A DNA stretch of 16,882 bases from [Leptolyngbya] sp. JSC-1 (GCA_000733415.1 KL662192.1:1272427-1289308); one strand, 5' to 3'; numbered from the stretch's first letter, positions 1 to 7,384 are shown. Numbers and translations are program-made. The notes: generated from the sequence alone by a model not told the origin.

Positions 1-129
1 GATATGTCCTCGCACGGCTGACTCGATTCCTTCTAGCGTCGTCAATTGTTCCGGTGCTGTTTCCTCATATAGCAAGGCGGCAATGGCACGAGCATGGTCT
101 TGGATTTGTTGCAATTTATCGGCGTCCAT
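1..129 (-). CDS. ISKra4-like transposase, N-terminal part (cut by window edge)
   Basis: The reverse strand reads ATG at 129-127 and stays open to base 1, giving 43 residues that begin MDADKLQQIQDHARAIAALL and continue with a YEET...LTTLEGIESAVR stretch. This matches my memory of the N-terminus of ISKra4-family transposases common in cyanobacteria, which have a helical start followed by an LExIExxVR segment. The catalytic DDE part lies outside the window. The gene would move the insertion sequence whose end lies near 225-236. The family call comes from remembered sequence style, not from a catalytic motif, so it is moderate. Confidence 0.55.
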   Translation of the reverse strand, partial: MDADKLQQIQDHARAIAALLYEETAPEQLTTLEGIESAVRGHI

Positions 130-228
130 TCGTTGCACCTCAGAGGTCAGCAATTAATTCCTTAAGCATAATGGAGATGCTCTGAACTGACCTGTTAAGC
201 ATTTCTACTTATTACATAACTGGGATGC
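1..228 (-). mobile_element. End of an ISKra4-like insertion sequence (partial)
   Basis: The transposase start at 129 is followed, on its upstream side, by about 95 bases of AT-rich non-coding DNA. This runs to a point near 225-236, where an IS3-type orfA reading frame stops abruptly. The border sequence GGGATGCACCCG (225-235 region) is the likely outer end of the element. Exact ends and target duplication cannot be set because the other end is outside the window. Confidence 0.4.
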
Positions 229-368
229 ACCCGTCAACTGCCCCATCAACCGCTCCAACTCGGCGATCTTCTGTTGGTGCTCGCTGCCTGCTTCACCCCG
301 CTCGAAAATGCTGGGTGCCTGCTCCAAAAATTCTTTGCGCCACCGATTCAGCAACGTTGTCTTGCTTG
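228..368 (-). pseudogene. IS3-type transposase orfA remnant
   Basis: On the minus strand a frame reads SKTTLLNRWRKEFLEQAPSI, then FERGEAGSEHQQKIAELERL, then MGQLT, after which the sequence departs from the family. This is the end of the helix-turn-helix plus the start of the leucine-zipper coiled coil of IS3-family OrfA proteins (RWRKEFLEQAPSIF...IAELERLxGxLT). Three stop codons lie just upstream in the same frame and there is no start, so this is an internal fragment. Its 3' side is cut where the ISKra4-like end begins; its 5' side fuses, in a different frame, to the short unknown ORF at 293-532. It is non-functional. Confidence 0.6.
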
Positions 369-532
369 GCAGCTTCTTCAATCATTACTATGAGGCGATT
401 AGGCTGAAGATATTCAGCCACAGCAATCACCTCGGCATTATCATCAGGTGGCGTAAAACGCAGAGATCGTGCGGTGTAGTTGTCTAACTCAAAAGATGCA
501 AATAGTTCGTCTAGAAATGGGGGTTGTAGCAT
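293..532 (-). CDS. Unknown ORF fused to transposon remnant (79 aa, probably truncated)
   Basis: The ATG at 532 lies 15 bases after the stop of the iron-siderophore binding protein gene, so it could be the third cistron of that operon, but no convincing Shine-Dalgarno is visible. Residues 1 to about 57 (MLQPPFLDELFASF..., ...EYLQPNRLIVMIEEAAKQ) look like ordinary acidic coding sequence but match no family I recognise. The last ~22 residues are encoded by DNA that, one frame over, is clearly transposase orfA. The true C-terminus has therefore probably been lost and replaced by out-of-frame transposon sequence. It is most likely a broken gene. Confidence 0.35.
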   Translation of the reverse strand: MLQPPFLDELFASFELDNYTARSLRFTPPDDNAEVIAVAEYLQPNRLIVMIEEAAKQDNVAESVAQRIFGAGTQHFRAG

Positions 533-547
533 GATTTAGATTGACAA

Positions 548-1468
548 CTAATTTCCCTCAACGAGATACTTAAAGAGGTCATCGAGAATAGCGCTGGCAG
601 CAAGAATGTTGCCGTTCCACCAATATCCAGAATCCACAAAGTAAACCCTATCGTTCTTGACTGCATTTAATTGTTGCCATAGTGGATTGCTTTGATAAAA
701 AGCTTTGAAATTTTCTTCAGCACCTGGATCGAGCATCACAAACAAAGCATCTGCATCTAGCAAATCGATCCGCTCTAAGCTAACTTGCATACTCAGTATG
801 TCGGGGCTGGTTGTAAGCTGGAGCTGATGAGACGGGGCAGAAAATCCTGCATCTTGTAAAATACCTCCAGCAAATGAATAGATTGTGTCAAACTGTGGAG
901 GATTTGCGCCTCCAGCGTAAAAGCGGCTGATAGAAATCTCTAAATTACCAAATGTTTGCTTGACTATTTCTCGAAGCTGCTGAATTCGTTTTTGGTATTG
1001 AGCAAGTGCAGCTTGGGCTTGTTCAGCTTTACCTAATACTTCAGCAATATCCTGCAAATCATATTTCCACCAACCGCTAACTGGGTATTTGTTGTAGTCG
1101 AACTTCACAGTAGGAGCAATTTGGGAGAATAAGCTATATTGTTCTGGGCTGAAGTAAAGTCCCAGGATTAAATCTGGGCTTAACTGCACCATTCTCTCAA
1201 TGTTGACCTGAGCATCCTTTCCAATTGAGGCAATTCCATCTAGCTTTCCTGTGAACTGCTTTCCTCGGCTTCCTGCTATATTTTGCTCCCCTGCTGCGAT
1301 TGGTTTCACTCCTAACGCTAGGACTGCATCTAAAGTAATTTCATCGGTCACGATCAGGCGCTGAGGATGTAGCGGAACACAGACTTCTCCCCATTGATGT
1401 TGAATGAACCGACAGTCAGTGCTGTCTACCTGAGTATCTGTCTGTGTTCGTGGAGTTAAATGGTTCAC
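548..1468 (-). CDS. FecB-like iron-siderophore ABC transporter binding protein, signal peptide missing
   Basis: A 306-residue protein of the periplasmic-binding-protein-2 family (helical-backbone, FecB/BtuF type). After a short polar leader it has the usual cyanobacterial opening STDCRFIQHQWGEVCVPL, then HPQRLIVTDEITLDAVLALG, the VNIERMVQLSPDLIL segment and the C-terminal VYFVDSGYWW...AILDDL part. It should bind a ferric siderophore and pass it to a FecCD-type permease not present here. Family members carry a lipoprotein or Sec signal before the STDC segment; none exists here. The only usable start is GTG at 1468, a TAA lies four codons further upstream, and the first 53 bases overlap the receptor gene in another frame. 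As drawn, the product would stay in the cytoplasm. I infer a deletion joined the two genes; it may be non-functional. Confidence 0.85.
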   Translation of the reverse strand: MNHLTPRTQTDTQVDSTDCRFIQHQWGEVCVPLHPQRLIVTDEITLDAVLALGVKPIAAGEQNIAGSRGKQFTGKLDGIASIGKDAQVNIERMVQLSPDLILGLYFSPEQYSLFSQIAPTVKFDYNKYPVSGWWKYDLQDIAEVLGKAEQAQAALAQYQKRIQQLREIVKQTFGNLEISISRFYAGGANPPQFDTIYSFAGGILQDAGFSAPSHQLQLTTSPDILSMQVSLERIDLLDADALFVMLDPGAEENFKAFYQSNPLWQQLNAVKNDRVYFVDSGYWWNGNILAASAILDDLFKYLVEGN

Positions 1469-4043
1469 CTGGATAAACGTTTAATTCACCGCCAGCCGTT
1501 TCAAAGTACCGGATATCAAATAGATTTCTGATATTGATGGCTGCTCTAAATGCATCTCGCTCGTAGAACACAGATGCATCGGTGCGTAGATAGCTGGGTA
1601 AACTGAATGTGTTGCTTAAATCTCCCTCGCGGTCGCCGACATAGAATAATCCTAAGCCAAAACCCAATCCCGCTAAAGAGCCGCTCTGAATTTGATAGGT
1701 TGACCATAAACTCGCCGCATGTTCGGGCGCGTTGTTGATGCGATTTCCCTCTTCAAACGTGTTGTCCTCTGTGATTCGAGCATCGGTGTAGGCATAACCC
1801 GCAATAATGTTCCATCCGGGCAAAATTTCCCCATTGATGTCAAACTCAATGCCTCGGCTGTTTTGCTCCCCAGTTTGGATAGAAAAATTGGGATCGTCTG
1901 GATTTTCGGTAAGAACGTTGGTGCGAGTGATGTCAAAAAATGCCAGCGTTGCTGCGAGATTATCCCTGATGTCGGCTTTGACTCCAACTTCATATTGGGT
2001 GCCGCGTTGAGGGTCGAACAATTGATTATCCAGTCCTCTCCCTACGGTTTGCAGGAACGAGCGGCTGTAGCTGGCATAGAGCGACAGTGGTTCAATCGGC
2101 TGATAGACAACACCAATCCGAGGACTAAAGGCACTGTCACTTTGGGAAGAAGTGGTATTACCGTCCTCATTTTCCAGCCTTTGGTCAACCCAGTCAAAGC
2201 GGCCACCGAGCAGCAATTTCAGGTTATCCAGCAGCGTAATCTGGTCTTGCAGATAGAGACCATATAGGTTGGTGATCGTCGGTGAGACGAAGAACCTATT
2301 AGTCACCGGACCTACGTTTTCACGCCCATAGTCTGGATCAAAGATATCGATAGGGCTGAGGCTCCGCTCTATGAATTCACCGGGGCTAACATCCTGTGAA
2401 AGGAAGTCGAACCCAAGCAACACAGTATGGGCAATCCTGCCTGTATTGAAATTACCAACAACATCTGCATTAAAACTGTAGGCAGTAACTTGCTGGTCAG
2501 GAGAGCTAAGCACGCTCCGCTCTAAGGTGCGATCATCGTCTTGAAGCAAGCTGTAACTCAATGAATCTTGAGGCTGTTGGGCAGAAAAGAAACGGAAATT
2601 ATTGCGAATCTGCCAATTGTCGCTAAACTCATGCTCAAGCCGATATCCAATCCGTGTCGTTCTAATCGTGACGTTGTCAATCGCCGGTTCACCTAAATAG
2701 CGACTGAGGGGAAGTTCACCGTTGCGATTGGGTAACACAGTACCCCGAGCAGGCAAGCCTCGATCATTGGGCTGTTCAAAAACCGTGTAATCGCCTTCAA
2801 AAGCGAGCGTAGTATTTTCGCCCAGACGCACAGCGATGACCGGAGCAACAGAATACCGCAGGATATCAAAGGAATCGACAAATGTATCGGAACTAAATCC
2901 ATAGGCGTTCAAGCGGTAGAGGACATTTCCTTGCTGATCGAGCGGTCCAGTGAAATCAAGGGAGCCGATATAGGTATCAAAATTTCCGTAACTGGCTTCC
3001 AAGGAATAGAGCGGCGTATCAAGCGGTTGCTTCGTGACGATGTTGATGGTTCCGCCTGGTCCCCCTTGACTGAACAGTGCCCCGGCTGGGCCTCTCAGCA
3101 CTTCAATTCGCTCGATGTTAGCAACTCCTACTCCATATCCCTCACCGCCATCTCGGATTCCGTTAACTAGAATATTGTTGAAGTTACTGAAGTCTCCGAA
3201 TCCACGAATTCGGTAGTTCTCAAAGATCGATCGCGGTGATTCTTCCGGCTGCACACCCGGAGTATTTCTGAGGGCATCGCTGACCCGCTGCACCTGCTGA
3301 TCTTCTAAAACCTGTTGAGAAATAACCTGGATGGAAAAAGGAATATCGCGGAGCGGTGTATCCGTGCGGGTTCCGGTCGTTGCAGTAGAAGGATTGTAGC
3401 CTTCATCCTGTTCGCCCGTTACCACGACCTGAATGGCATCTTCCCCAGCAACTTGTCCTGGCTCTCCCAGCGTCACACTCACTACTAAGTTTTGCGCTAT
3501 TGAACGGACCTCTGCTACCGGCGGAGCTTCTGTACCCGTAATCGCAACCCGAACGCCGTTCTCTCCGCGATTTGTGACTGAGACGAGCGCAATGCCTTCG
3601 ATCGGAGTGGCTTGAGAAAATTCTTCTGCAATCGTCGCGTTGGGAATATCGGCAATCAGGGCATTCCCGACGGTTGAGGTCGATGGCTCAGCCAGTTGTC
3701 CTGCTGCCGTTTCCAGGACAATTTCAACTCCGGCATCGGTTGGGTTCAGTTGCACCCTTGTGATGGAGACGATCGCCGCCTGAGCGATTTGCTCCATCCA
3801 TTCGCCGACGGTGGTGGCGGCTTGGTCAAGGTCAGCGAGTTGGGGAATCTTATTTTCGCCTCGTGTCTCCTCGCTCTGAGCTGCCGTTTGACCCAGCGCA
3901 GCATCTGTCTCTCTAGGCTTTAGTTCCTCTGCCTCGACTGACTGACCTGATCCTGCCAACAGGAGTGTTAACATCACGATTCTGCTGACCCGACTCCCTT
4001 CAGTCAATCCCAGTAGATTGCTTCTCACCACTCTACACACCAA
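1416..4043 (-). CDS. TonB-dependent siderophore receptor with AMIN domain, C-terminal strand lost
   Basis: An 875-residue outer-membrane receptor for ferric siderophores. It has an N-terminal signal sequence (hydrophobic run VMLTLLLAGSG near residues 23-33), an AMIN domain at about 90-195, a plug at about 228-340 (TPLRDIPFSIQVISQQVL, IERIEVLRGPAGALF, GGTINIVTKQ) and a 22-strand-type barrel to the end. AMIN fusions are typical of cyanobacterial receptors. The start is uncertain. The TTG at 4043 is only 4 bases from the Fur-box candidate, so the GTG at 4028 (VRSNLLGL...) fits a leader better. The C-terminus reads NVYPGEPF then an unrelated NSTNTDRYSGRQH; the usual last strand ending in Phe or Trp is absent. 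That suggests a truncated barrel fused out of frame to the binding-protein gene. Confidence 0.93.
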   Translation of the reverse strand: MVCRVVRSNLLGLTEGSRVSRIVMLTLLLAGSGQSVEAEELKPRETDAALGQTAAQSEETRGENKIPQLADLDQAATTVGEWMEQIAQAAIVSITRVQLNPTDAGVEIVLETAAGQLAEPSTSTVGNALIADIPNATIAEEFSQATPIEGIALVSVTNRGENGVRVAITGTEAPPVAEVRSIAQNLVVSVTLGEPGQVAGEDAIQVVVTGEQDEGYNPSTATTGTRTDTPLRDIPFSIQVISQQVLEDQQVQRVSDALRNTPGVQPEESPRSIFENYRIRGFGDFSNFNNILVNGIRDGGEGYGVGVANIERIEVLRGPAGALFSQGGPGGTINIVTKQPLDTPLYSLEASYGNFDTYIGSLDFTGPLDQQGNVLYRLNAYGFSSDTFVDSFDILRYSVAPVIAVRLGENTTLAFEGDYTVFEQPNDRGLPARGTVLPNRNGELPLSRYLGEPAIDNVTIRTTRIGYRLEHEFSDNWQIRNNFRFFSAQQPQDSLSYSLLQDDDRTLERSVLSSPDQQVTAYSFNADVVGNFNTGRIAHTVLLGFDFLSQDVSPGEFIERSLSPIDIFDPDYGRENVGPVTNRFFVSPTITNLYGLYLQDQITLLDNLKLLLGGRFDWVDQRLENEDGNTTSSQSDSAFSPRIGVVYQPIEPLSLYASYSRSFLQTVGRGLDNQLFDPQRGTQYEVGVKADIRDNLAATLAFFDITRTNVLTENPDDPNFSIQTGEQNSRGIEFDINGEILPGWNIIAGYAYTDARITEDNTFEEGNRINNAPEHAASLWSTYQIQSGSLAGLGFGLGLFYVGDREGDLSNTFSLPSYLRTDASVFYERDAFRAAINIRNLFDIRYFETAGGELNVYPGEPFNSTNTDRYSGRQH

Positions 4044-4046
4044 TCT

Positions 4047-4065
4047 AATTAGAATTATTCTCAGT
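4047..4065 (-). promoter_or_regulatory. Fur-box candidate of the receptor gene
   Basis: The minus strand reads ACTGAGAATAATTCTAATT. It contains the perfect palindrome AGAAT-A-ATTCT and matches the 7-1-7 Fur consensus TGATAATNATTATCA at 11 of 14 fixed positions. A possible -10 hexamer TATGCT (4067-4072, minus) lies just upstream, placing the box over the expected transcription start, where Fur with iron would block transcription. The assignment to iron control also rests on the downstream siderophore receptor. Confidence 0.65.
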
Positions 4066-4113
4066 TAGCATACGGTGTCGCTCGAGTGGGTAACAGGCAT
4101 TTTGGATCATATC

Positions 4114-4143
4114 CGGAATTTTTTCGCGCCCCAAACGGAATTT
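4114..4143 (-). promoter_or_regulatory. Direct repeats CGGAATTT, possible AraC/PchR-type site
   Basis: The octamer CGGAATTT (AAATTCCG on the receptor strand) occurs at 4114-4121 and again at 4136-4143, exactly 22 bp apart, or two helical turns. AraC-family proteins typically bind direct repeats about 21 bp apart upstream of -35. The pair sits about 40-70 bp upstream of the putative -10 of the receptor gene, and a PchR-like AraC gene is nearby. The assignment is inference. Confidence 0.35.
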
Positions 4144-4219
4144 CTGGGGCTATGGGTCAATCCAGGAGTCAATTAGAATGATGGTGCCGGTCGTTTTCTG
4201 CTGAACCAGAGAGGTTGTC

Positions 4220-5074
4220 ATGTCTTTCAGCAAATCCATCCAGCCCACTGATCCGCCTCGCCCTGCCAAGGAAACGCTGCCGACCATGTATGACCTGCCC
4301 AGCGAGAATCCGGAGGAACCAGGGTTGCCCGACGAGTTTCATGATTTCCAGCCTGAGCTGCTGCGGATGACTTTTCAACCCCCCACCCATCGACCCGATC
4401 AGATCTTCAGCGGCAGCGACATGAACCTCTACTATGATCTGCGTCATCAAAACTGGTACAAGCGTCCAGACTGGTTTGGGGTGGTGGGTGTGTCCAGATT
4501 CTACGAAAGACGCGATCTGCGGCTCAGCTATGTGATCTGGCAAGAGGACGTTAGCCCGTTTGTGGTGGTGGAGTTGCTTTCACCCGGCACAGAAGATGAG
4601 GACTTAGGACGAACTCAGCCAAAACCTGACCAGCCGCCGACCAAGTGGCAGGTGTATGAGCAAATTTTGCAGATCCCCTACTATGTGATTTTCAGTCGCT
4701 ATACGGAACGGCTACAAGTTTTTACCCTGCAAGCCGGACGGTATGTAGAGCTGGAGCTGAGTGAACCGAGAGTTTGGCTGCCGGAGATTCGCCTAGGTTT
4801 GGGACTGTGGCAAGGCAGACATGCTGGGATTGAGCGACGCTGGCTGCGCTGGTATGACGCGGAAGACGAGTGGATTCCGACTGAAGCTGAGCAAGAACGC
4901 CAGCGGGCTGAGCAAGAGCGCCAGCGGGCTGAGCAAGAGCGCCAGCGGGCTGAGCAAGAACGCCAGCGGGCTGAGCAAGAGCGCCAGCGGGCTGAGCAAG
5001 AGCAGCAACGCGCCGATCGTCTAGCAGAACGACTGAGAGCACTGGGCATCAACCCAGACGACGATACTCTATGA
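4220..5074 (+). CDS. Uma2-family PD-(D/E)XK protein with heptad-repeat tail
   Basis: A 284-residue member of the Uma2 family (DUF820), a PD-(D/E)XK nuclease-fold group that is hugely expanded in cyanobacteria and whose cellular role is unsettled. The start ATG has an AGAGAGG ribosome site 6 bases upstream. The fold's acidic residues are visible as RPDWFGVVGV (D84) and FVVVELLSPGTEDEDLG (E118), followed by KWQVYEQILQIPYYVIF. Residues 224-265 are five EQERQRA heptads plus one EQEQQRA, predicted to be a charged coiled coil. It is the only clear plus-strand gene. It lies between the AraC regulator and the receptor, and its last 26 bases overlap the 3' end of the regulator gene. It probably entered this iron block secondarily. 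Confidence 0.9.
   Translation: MSFSKSIQPTDPPRPAKETLPTMYDLPSENPEEPGLPDEFHDFQPELLRMTFQPPTHRPDQIFSGSDMNLYYDLRHQNWYKRPDWFGVVGVSRFYERRDLRLSYVIWQEDVSPFVVVELLSPGTEDEDLGRTQPKPDQPPTKWQVYEQILQIPYYVIFSRYTERLQVFTLQAGRYVELELSEPRVWLPEIRLGLGLWQGRHAGIERRWLRWYDAEDEWIPTEAEQERQRAEQERQRAEQERQRAEQERQRAEQERQRAEQEQQRADRLAERLRALGINPDDDTL
4889..5014 (+). repeat. 21-bp tandem repeat in the Uma2 gene (five units plus one degenerate)
   Basis: Units begin at 4889, 4910, 4931, 4952, 4973 and 4994, each GAGCAAGARCGCCAGCGGGC plus T; the last unit is diverged. They differ only by A/G in the third codon. Being a multiple of three and of seven residues, copy-number change would preserve both frame and coiled-coil register. 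The near-identity points to recent slippage expansion. Confidence 0.95.
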
Positions 5075-6053
5075 GATAGGACTTGGGGTTGACTCCAAAC
5101 TTTTTGCGAAAAGCACTGGCAAAGCGGCTGCGATTGGCATATCCTACGGCTTGAGCTACTTCTTCGACTTTCATCTCGCCTTGCAGCAAGAGGTAACGAG
5201 CTTGTTCCATGCGGCGATCCCCAACATAGCCAAACACCGTTGTGCCAAACATCTGGCGAAAGCCCCGCTTTAGAGTACATTCGTTTAACCCCACCTGACG
5301 GGCCAAAGCCAGCAGTGAGGGTGGATTGTCTATTTGCTGAGTCAGAATCTGCTTCGCCTGATGAATCCGCTCGATGTCATCCGGTTTCAATCGAATTCTG
5401 GGGATGGCTGTAATAGCCTCTGTCGTCGCTTGGTCAAGAAATAGCACCAAGAGTTCGATCGATTTGCTTTCAAGATGGAGTTGCTTCATTGTCCCCTGAT
5501 AAGGACAGTTGAGAATTTGCTCTAGCGCTAGCCGCATGGTTGGCGTGATCGCCTGGAAGGGGGATACCGATAAACAGTCATCACTTTCTATCATGCGTCG
5601 TAGAGCACAGGGCAACTTATCCAGACAATCACCCATCAACCGCTTGAATAAATCAGCTTCTAGATGAATGTCAACGGCTAATTTCGGCTCTTTGGCTAAC
5701 TCCTCACAGTAGAACCAGCTTTGTCCTGCGGGCGATAACAAGTAATGCTGTCCCCCCGCCACATAGTCTCCTTGCCAATATCGATTCACAGAAGAGAGAT
5801 TGAACACAAATTCTAGATAGCCATTTTTATCTGTTTGGGCGCTGTTGACGGTGAGGTTCTCATGAAATCGAGAATTGTGCAAGGTGAGATTAATGCCATT
5901 CCGCAATTCAATTTCTCGCTTATAGCCTGTTGCCAACTGGGATGGATATTCTACGACCCAGTCAGAGGAATCTGTCGGATCACCACAGCGAGCTTGTTGC
6001 CAACTCGCTTCCCACAGTTGATTCCAGCTTTCCTCTGAAAGGACGATCGCCAT
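5049..6053 (-). CDS. AraC-family (PchR-like) transcription regulator
   Basis: A 334-residue regulator. The N-terminal ~215 residues resemble the ligand-sensing half of PchR-like regulators found beside cyanobacterial siderophore receptors. The C-terminal ~115 residues hold the two helix-turn-helices: SLLALARQVGLNECTLKRGF with RQMFGTTVFGYV, and VEEVAQAVGYANRSRFASAF with RKKFGVNPKSYL. It should activate the receptor gene on the same strand when a ferric siderophore is bound, perhaps through the CGGAATTT pair at 4114-4143. The last residues (IEYRRLG) are encoded by DNA that also encodes the Uma2 C-terminus on the other strand, so the tail may have been replaced when the Uma2 gene arrived. Confidence 0.92.
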   Translation of the reverse strand: MAIVLSEESWNQLWEASWQQARCGDPTDSSDWVVEYPSQLATGYKREIELRNGINLTLHNSRFHENLTVNSAQTDKNGYLEFVFNLSSVNRYWQGDYVAGGQHYLLSPAGQSWFYCEELAKEPKLAVDIHLEADLFKRLMGDCLDKLPCALRRMIESDDCLSVSPFQAITPTMRLALEQILNCPYQGTMKQLHLESKSIELLVLFLDQATTEAITAIPRIRLKPDDIERIHQAKQILTQQIDNPPSLLALARQVGLNECTLKRGFRQMFGTTVFGYVGDRRMEQARYLLLQGEMKVEEVAQAVGYANRSRFASAFRKKFGVNPKSYLIEYRRLG

Positions 6054-6078
6054 AGTCCATCACAATTAAAATCTTAGA

Positions 6079-6110
6079 GCTGCTGCTCAACACCTAGGTA
6101 AACCAGCAGC
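6079..6110. promoter_or_regulatory. Inverted repeat in the AraC upstream region
   Basis: GCTGCTG (6079-6085) and CAGCAGC (6104-6110) form a perfect 7-bp inverted repeat with an 18-base interval, 26 bases before the AraC start. It could be an operator or a leader hairpin. The rest of the 6054-6316 gap shows only one other palindrome, CGGTC-CTATA-GACCG at 6218-6232, which has no T run on its exit side. Confidence 0.25.
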
Positions 6111-6316
6111 CCACTTCGTGAAAGTAATCGCACCTTGTTTAGAAATACCTTATTTGAGAAAGCCTTGCAATAATTTTTTCAGCCCCTTCATCTCACGGTT
6201 CTCCTGTGTCAATTTTTCGGTCCTATAGACCGCTGCTAGACAACGCCCGCAGGGTAAAGCCTTAGGCCGTAACAAAGGGTAGGCTATTTCACGCCCATGT
6301 CTAACTAGTCAAGCGT

Positions 6317-7093
6317 TTACTCAAGTAAAAAGCGGGATACTGCCTCGGCATACATCCTCGGTGCTGTGGTCATACCTTCGTGTGCCTGACCGGGCAGCTC
6401 TTCGATACGAATATCTGGCAGGACGGCAGCAAGCGCATCGGTGACATAGAGATCACGAGGGCTTTCAGTCCCAATCTGGAGTAGCACCGGAAGTTGAAGG
6501 TTGCGAAAATCATCGGCATTAAAACTATATCTATTCAGTGCACGCAAATCACCCAGTGATGCCTTAGCATCGGCAATAATCGGTGACCAAAACTCTGTAG
6601 TTTGCAATTGTTCCAGTTCTTCCATCGGAACTAGCAGTTGATTGTGGAAGAATGCTAGGGTGAATCCTTGCCAGTCGTTAGATTGTGCCAGTGCTTCTAA
6701 TCGCTTTAGGGCTGCGTTATCGATAATACGGGGCCAAGGGGCTTCATAGAGCACCAGCTTACGCACGCGATCTGGAACTTTGACGGCTGCGGCAAGGGCG
6801 GTTTGAGCACCATAGGAGTGGCCGAGCAGAAAAACAGGTTCGTCGATTGCTCGAATCAGCGACACGACATCAATGCTCTCATCATCAAGGCTGTGACCTT
6901 CCGTGGCGTCCGTTTCACCCCGACCGCGACGGGCGATGGCGTAGACGGTAAATTGTTTCTCAAACAAAGGTTTTACGAACTCCCAGTTGGTTTCGTGATC
7001 ACTGAAGGCACCATGTACGAGGACCAGAGGTGGACCGCTGCCGTATTGGTTGTAGGAAACTGTGGTGTGAGTAGGCGAGGTGAAAGATTGCAT
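6317..7093 (-). CDS. Alpha/beta-fold hydrolase
   Basis: A 258-residue single-domain alpha/beta hydrolase of normal length. The oxyanion-hole motif VLVHGAFSDHETNWEFV is at residues 24-40, the nucleophile elbow GHSYG has Ser93, and the catalytic His lies in GQAHEGMTTAP near the end. The acid is probably in the IGTESPRDLYVTDAL strand-turn region. The ATG has a GGAG site (TTGGAGATCAACCC) at good spacing. Substrate cannot be told from sequence; the family includes esterases, lactonases and haloperoxidase-like enzymes. The gene stands alone, with a degraded 290-bp stretch upstream. Confidence 0.9.
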   Translation of the reverse strand: MQSFTSPTHTTVSYNQYGSGPPLVLVHGAFSDHETNWEFVKPLFEKQFTVYAIARRGRGETDATEGHSLDDESIDVVSLIRAIDEPVFLLGHSYGAQTALAAAVKVPDRVRKLVLYEAPWPRIIDNAALKRLEALAQSNDWQGFTLAFFHNQLLVPMEELEQLQTTEFWSPIIADAKASLGDLRALNRYSFNADDFRNLQLPVLLQIGTESPRDLYVTDALAAVLPDIRIEELPGQAHEGMTTAPRMYAEAVSRFLLE

Positions 7094-7133
7094 GGGTTGA
7101 TCTCCAATTAGTTAGAAGTGTCAAAGACTCTAA

Positions 7134-7380
7134 TTAAGCTTTCAGTTCGCGGTACTGATAACCGAGTTCTGCGGGATTACCGTCATCCGGTGTTTCCGAC
7201 TTCAACAAATCAAAAGCGGTGAAATCAGGCAGATTCAGCGCCTCACAAAAGCTTAGATTACAAGAATTTGGTTCGTTGCGCAGTCGGAAGAGATTGGATT
7301 TGGTCAGCAAAATTGTCAGTAAAATGATTGTGATTCGACTTCGGTTCAGTATGAAATCCAATGGCAATCAACAAGGTCAT
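7134..7380 (-). pseudogene. Unidentified coding remnant
   Basis: Two short frames overlap here on the minus strand. One starts at ATG 7380, five bases after the lipoprotein stop, and gives 40 residues (MTLLIAIGFHTEPKSNHNHF...). The other starts at a TTG at 7367 and gives 77 residues ending in TAFDLLKSETPDDGNPAELG and YQYRELKA. The second half looks like real protein composition, but the first half in that frame does not. I recognise no family. A small frameshifted gene or gene tail is the simplest reading; chance ORFs remain possible. Confidence 0.25.
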
Positions 7381-7384
7381 TAAT

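Noticed and set aside
1719..2267. A 182-residue plus-strand ORF.
   Set aside because: It lies wholly inside the TonB receptor gene on the other strand and shows no domain; it is a shadow.
4128..4150. Hairpin GCCCCA...TGGGGC between receptor and Uma2 genes as a terminator.
   Set aside because: No T run on either side, and both neighbouring genes start, rather than end, here.
4699..5280. Long minus-strand and out-of-frame ORFs over the Uma2 repeats (LLSPLA, SCSARWR and AQPAGAL repeats).
   Set aside because: They are translations of the 21-bp repeat in the wrong frame; the plus-strand frame has the Uma2 fold and a ribosome site.
6218..6232. Palindrome CGGTC-CTATA-GACCG as a terminator.
   Set aside because: The T run precedes the stem on the plus strand and becomes an A run after it on the minus strand, where the genes are. 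A regulatory site is possible but unsupported.
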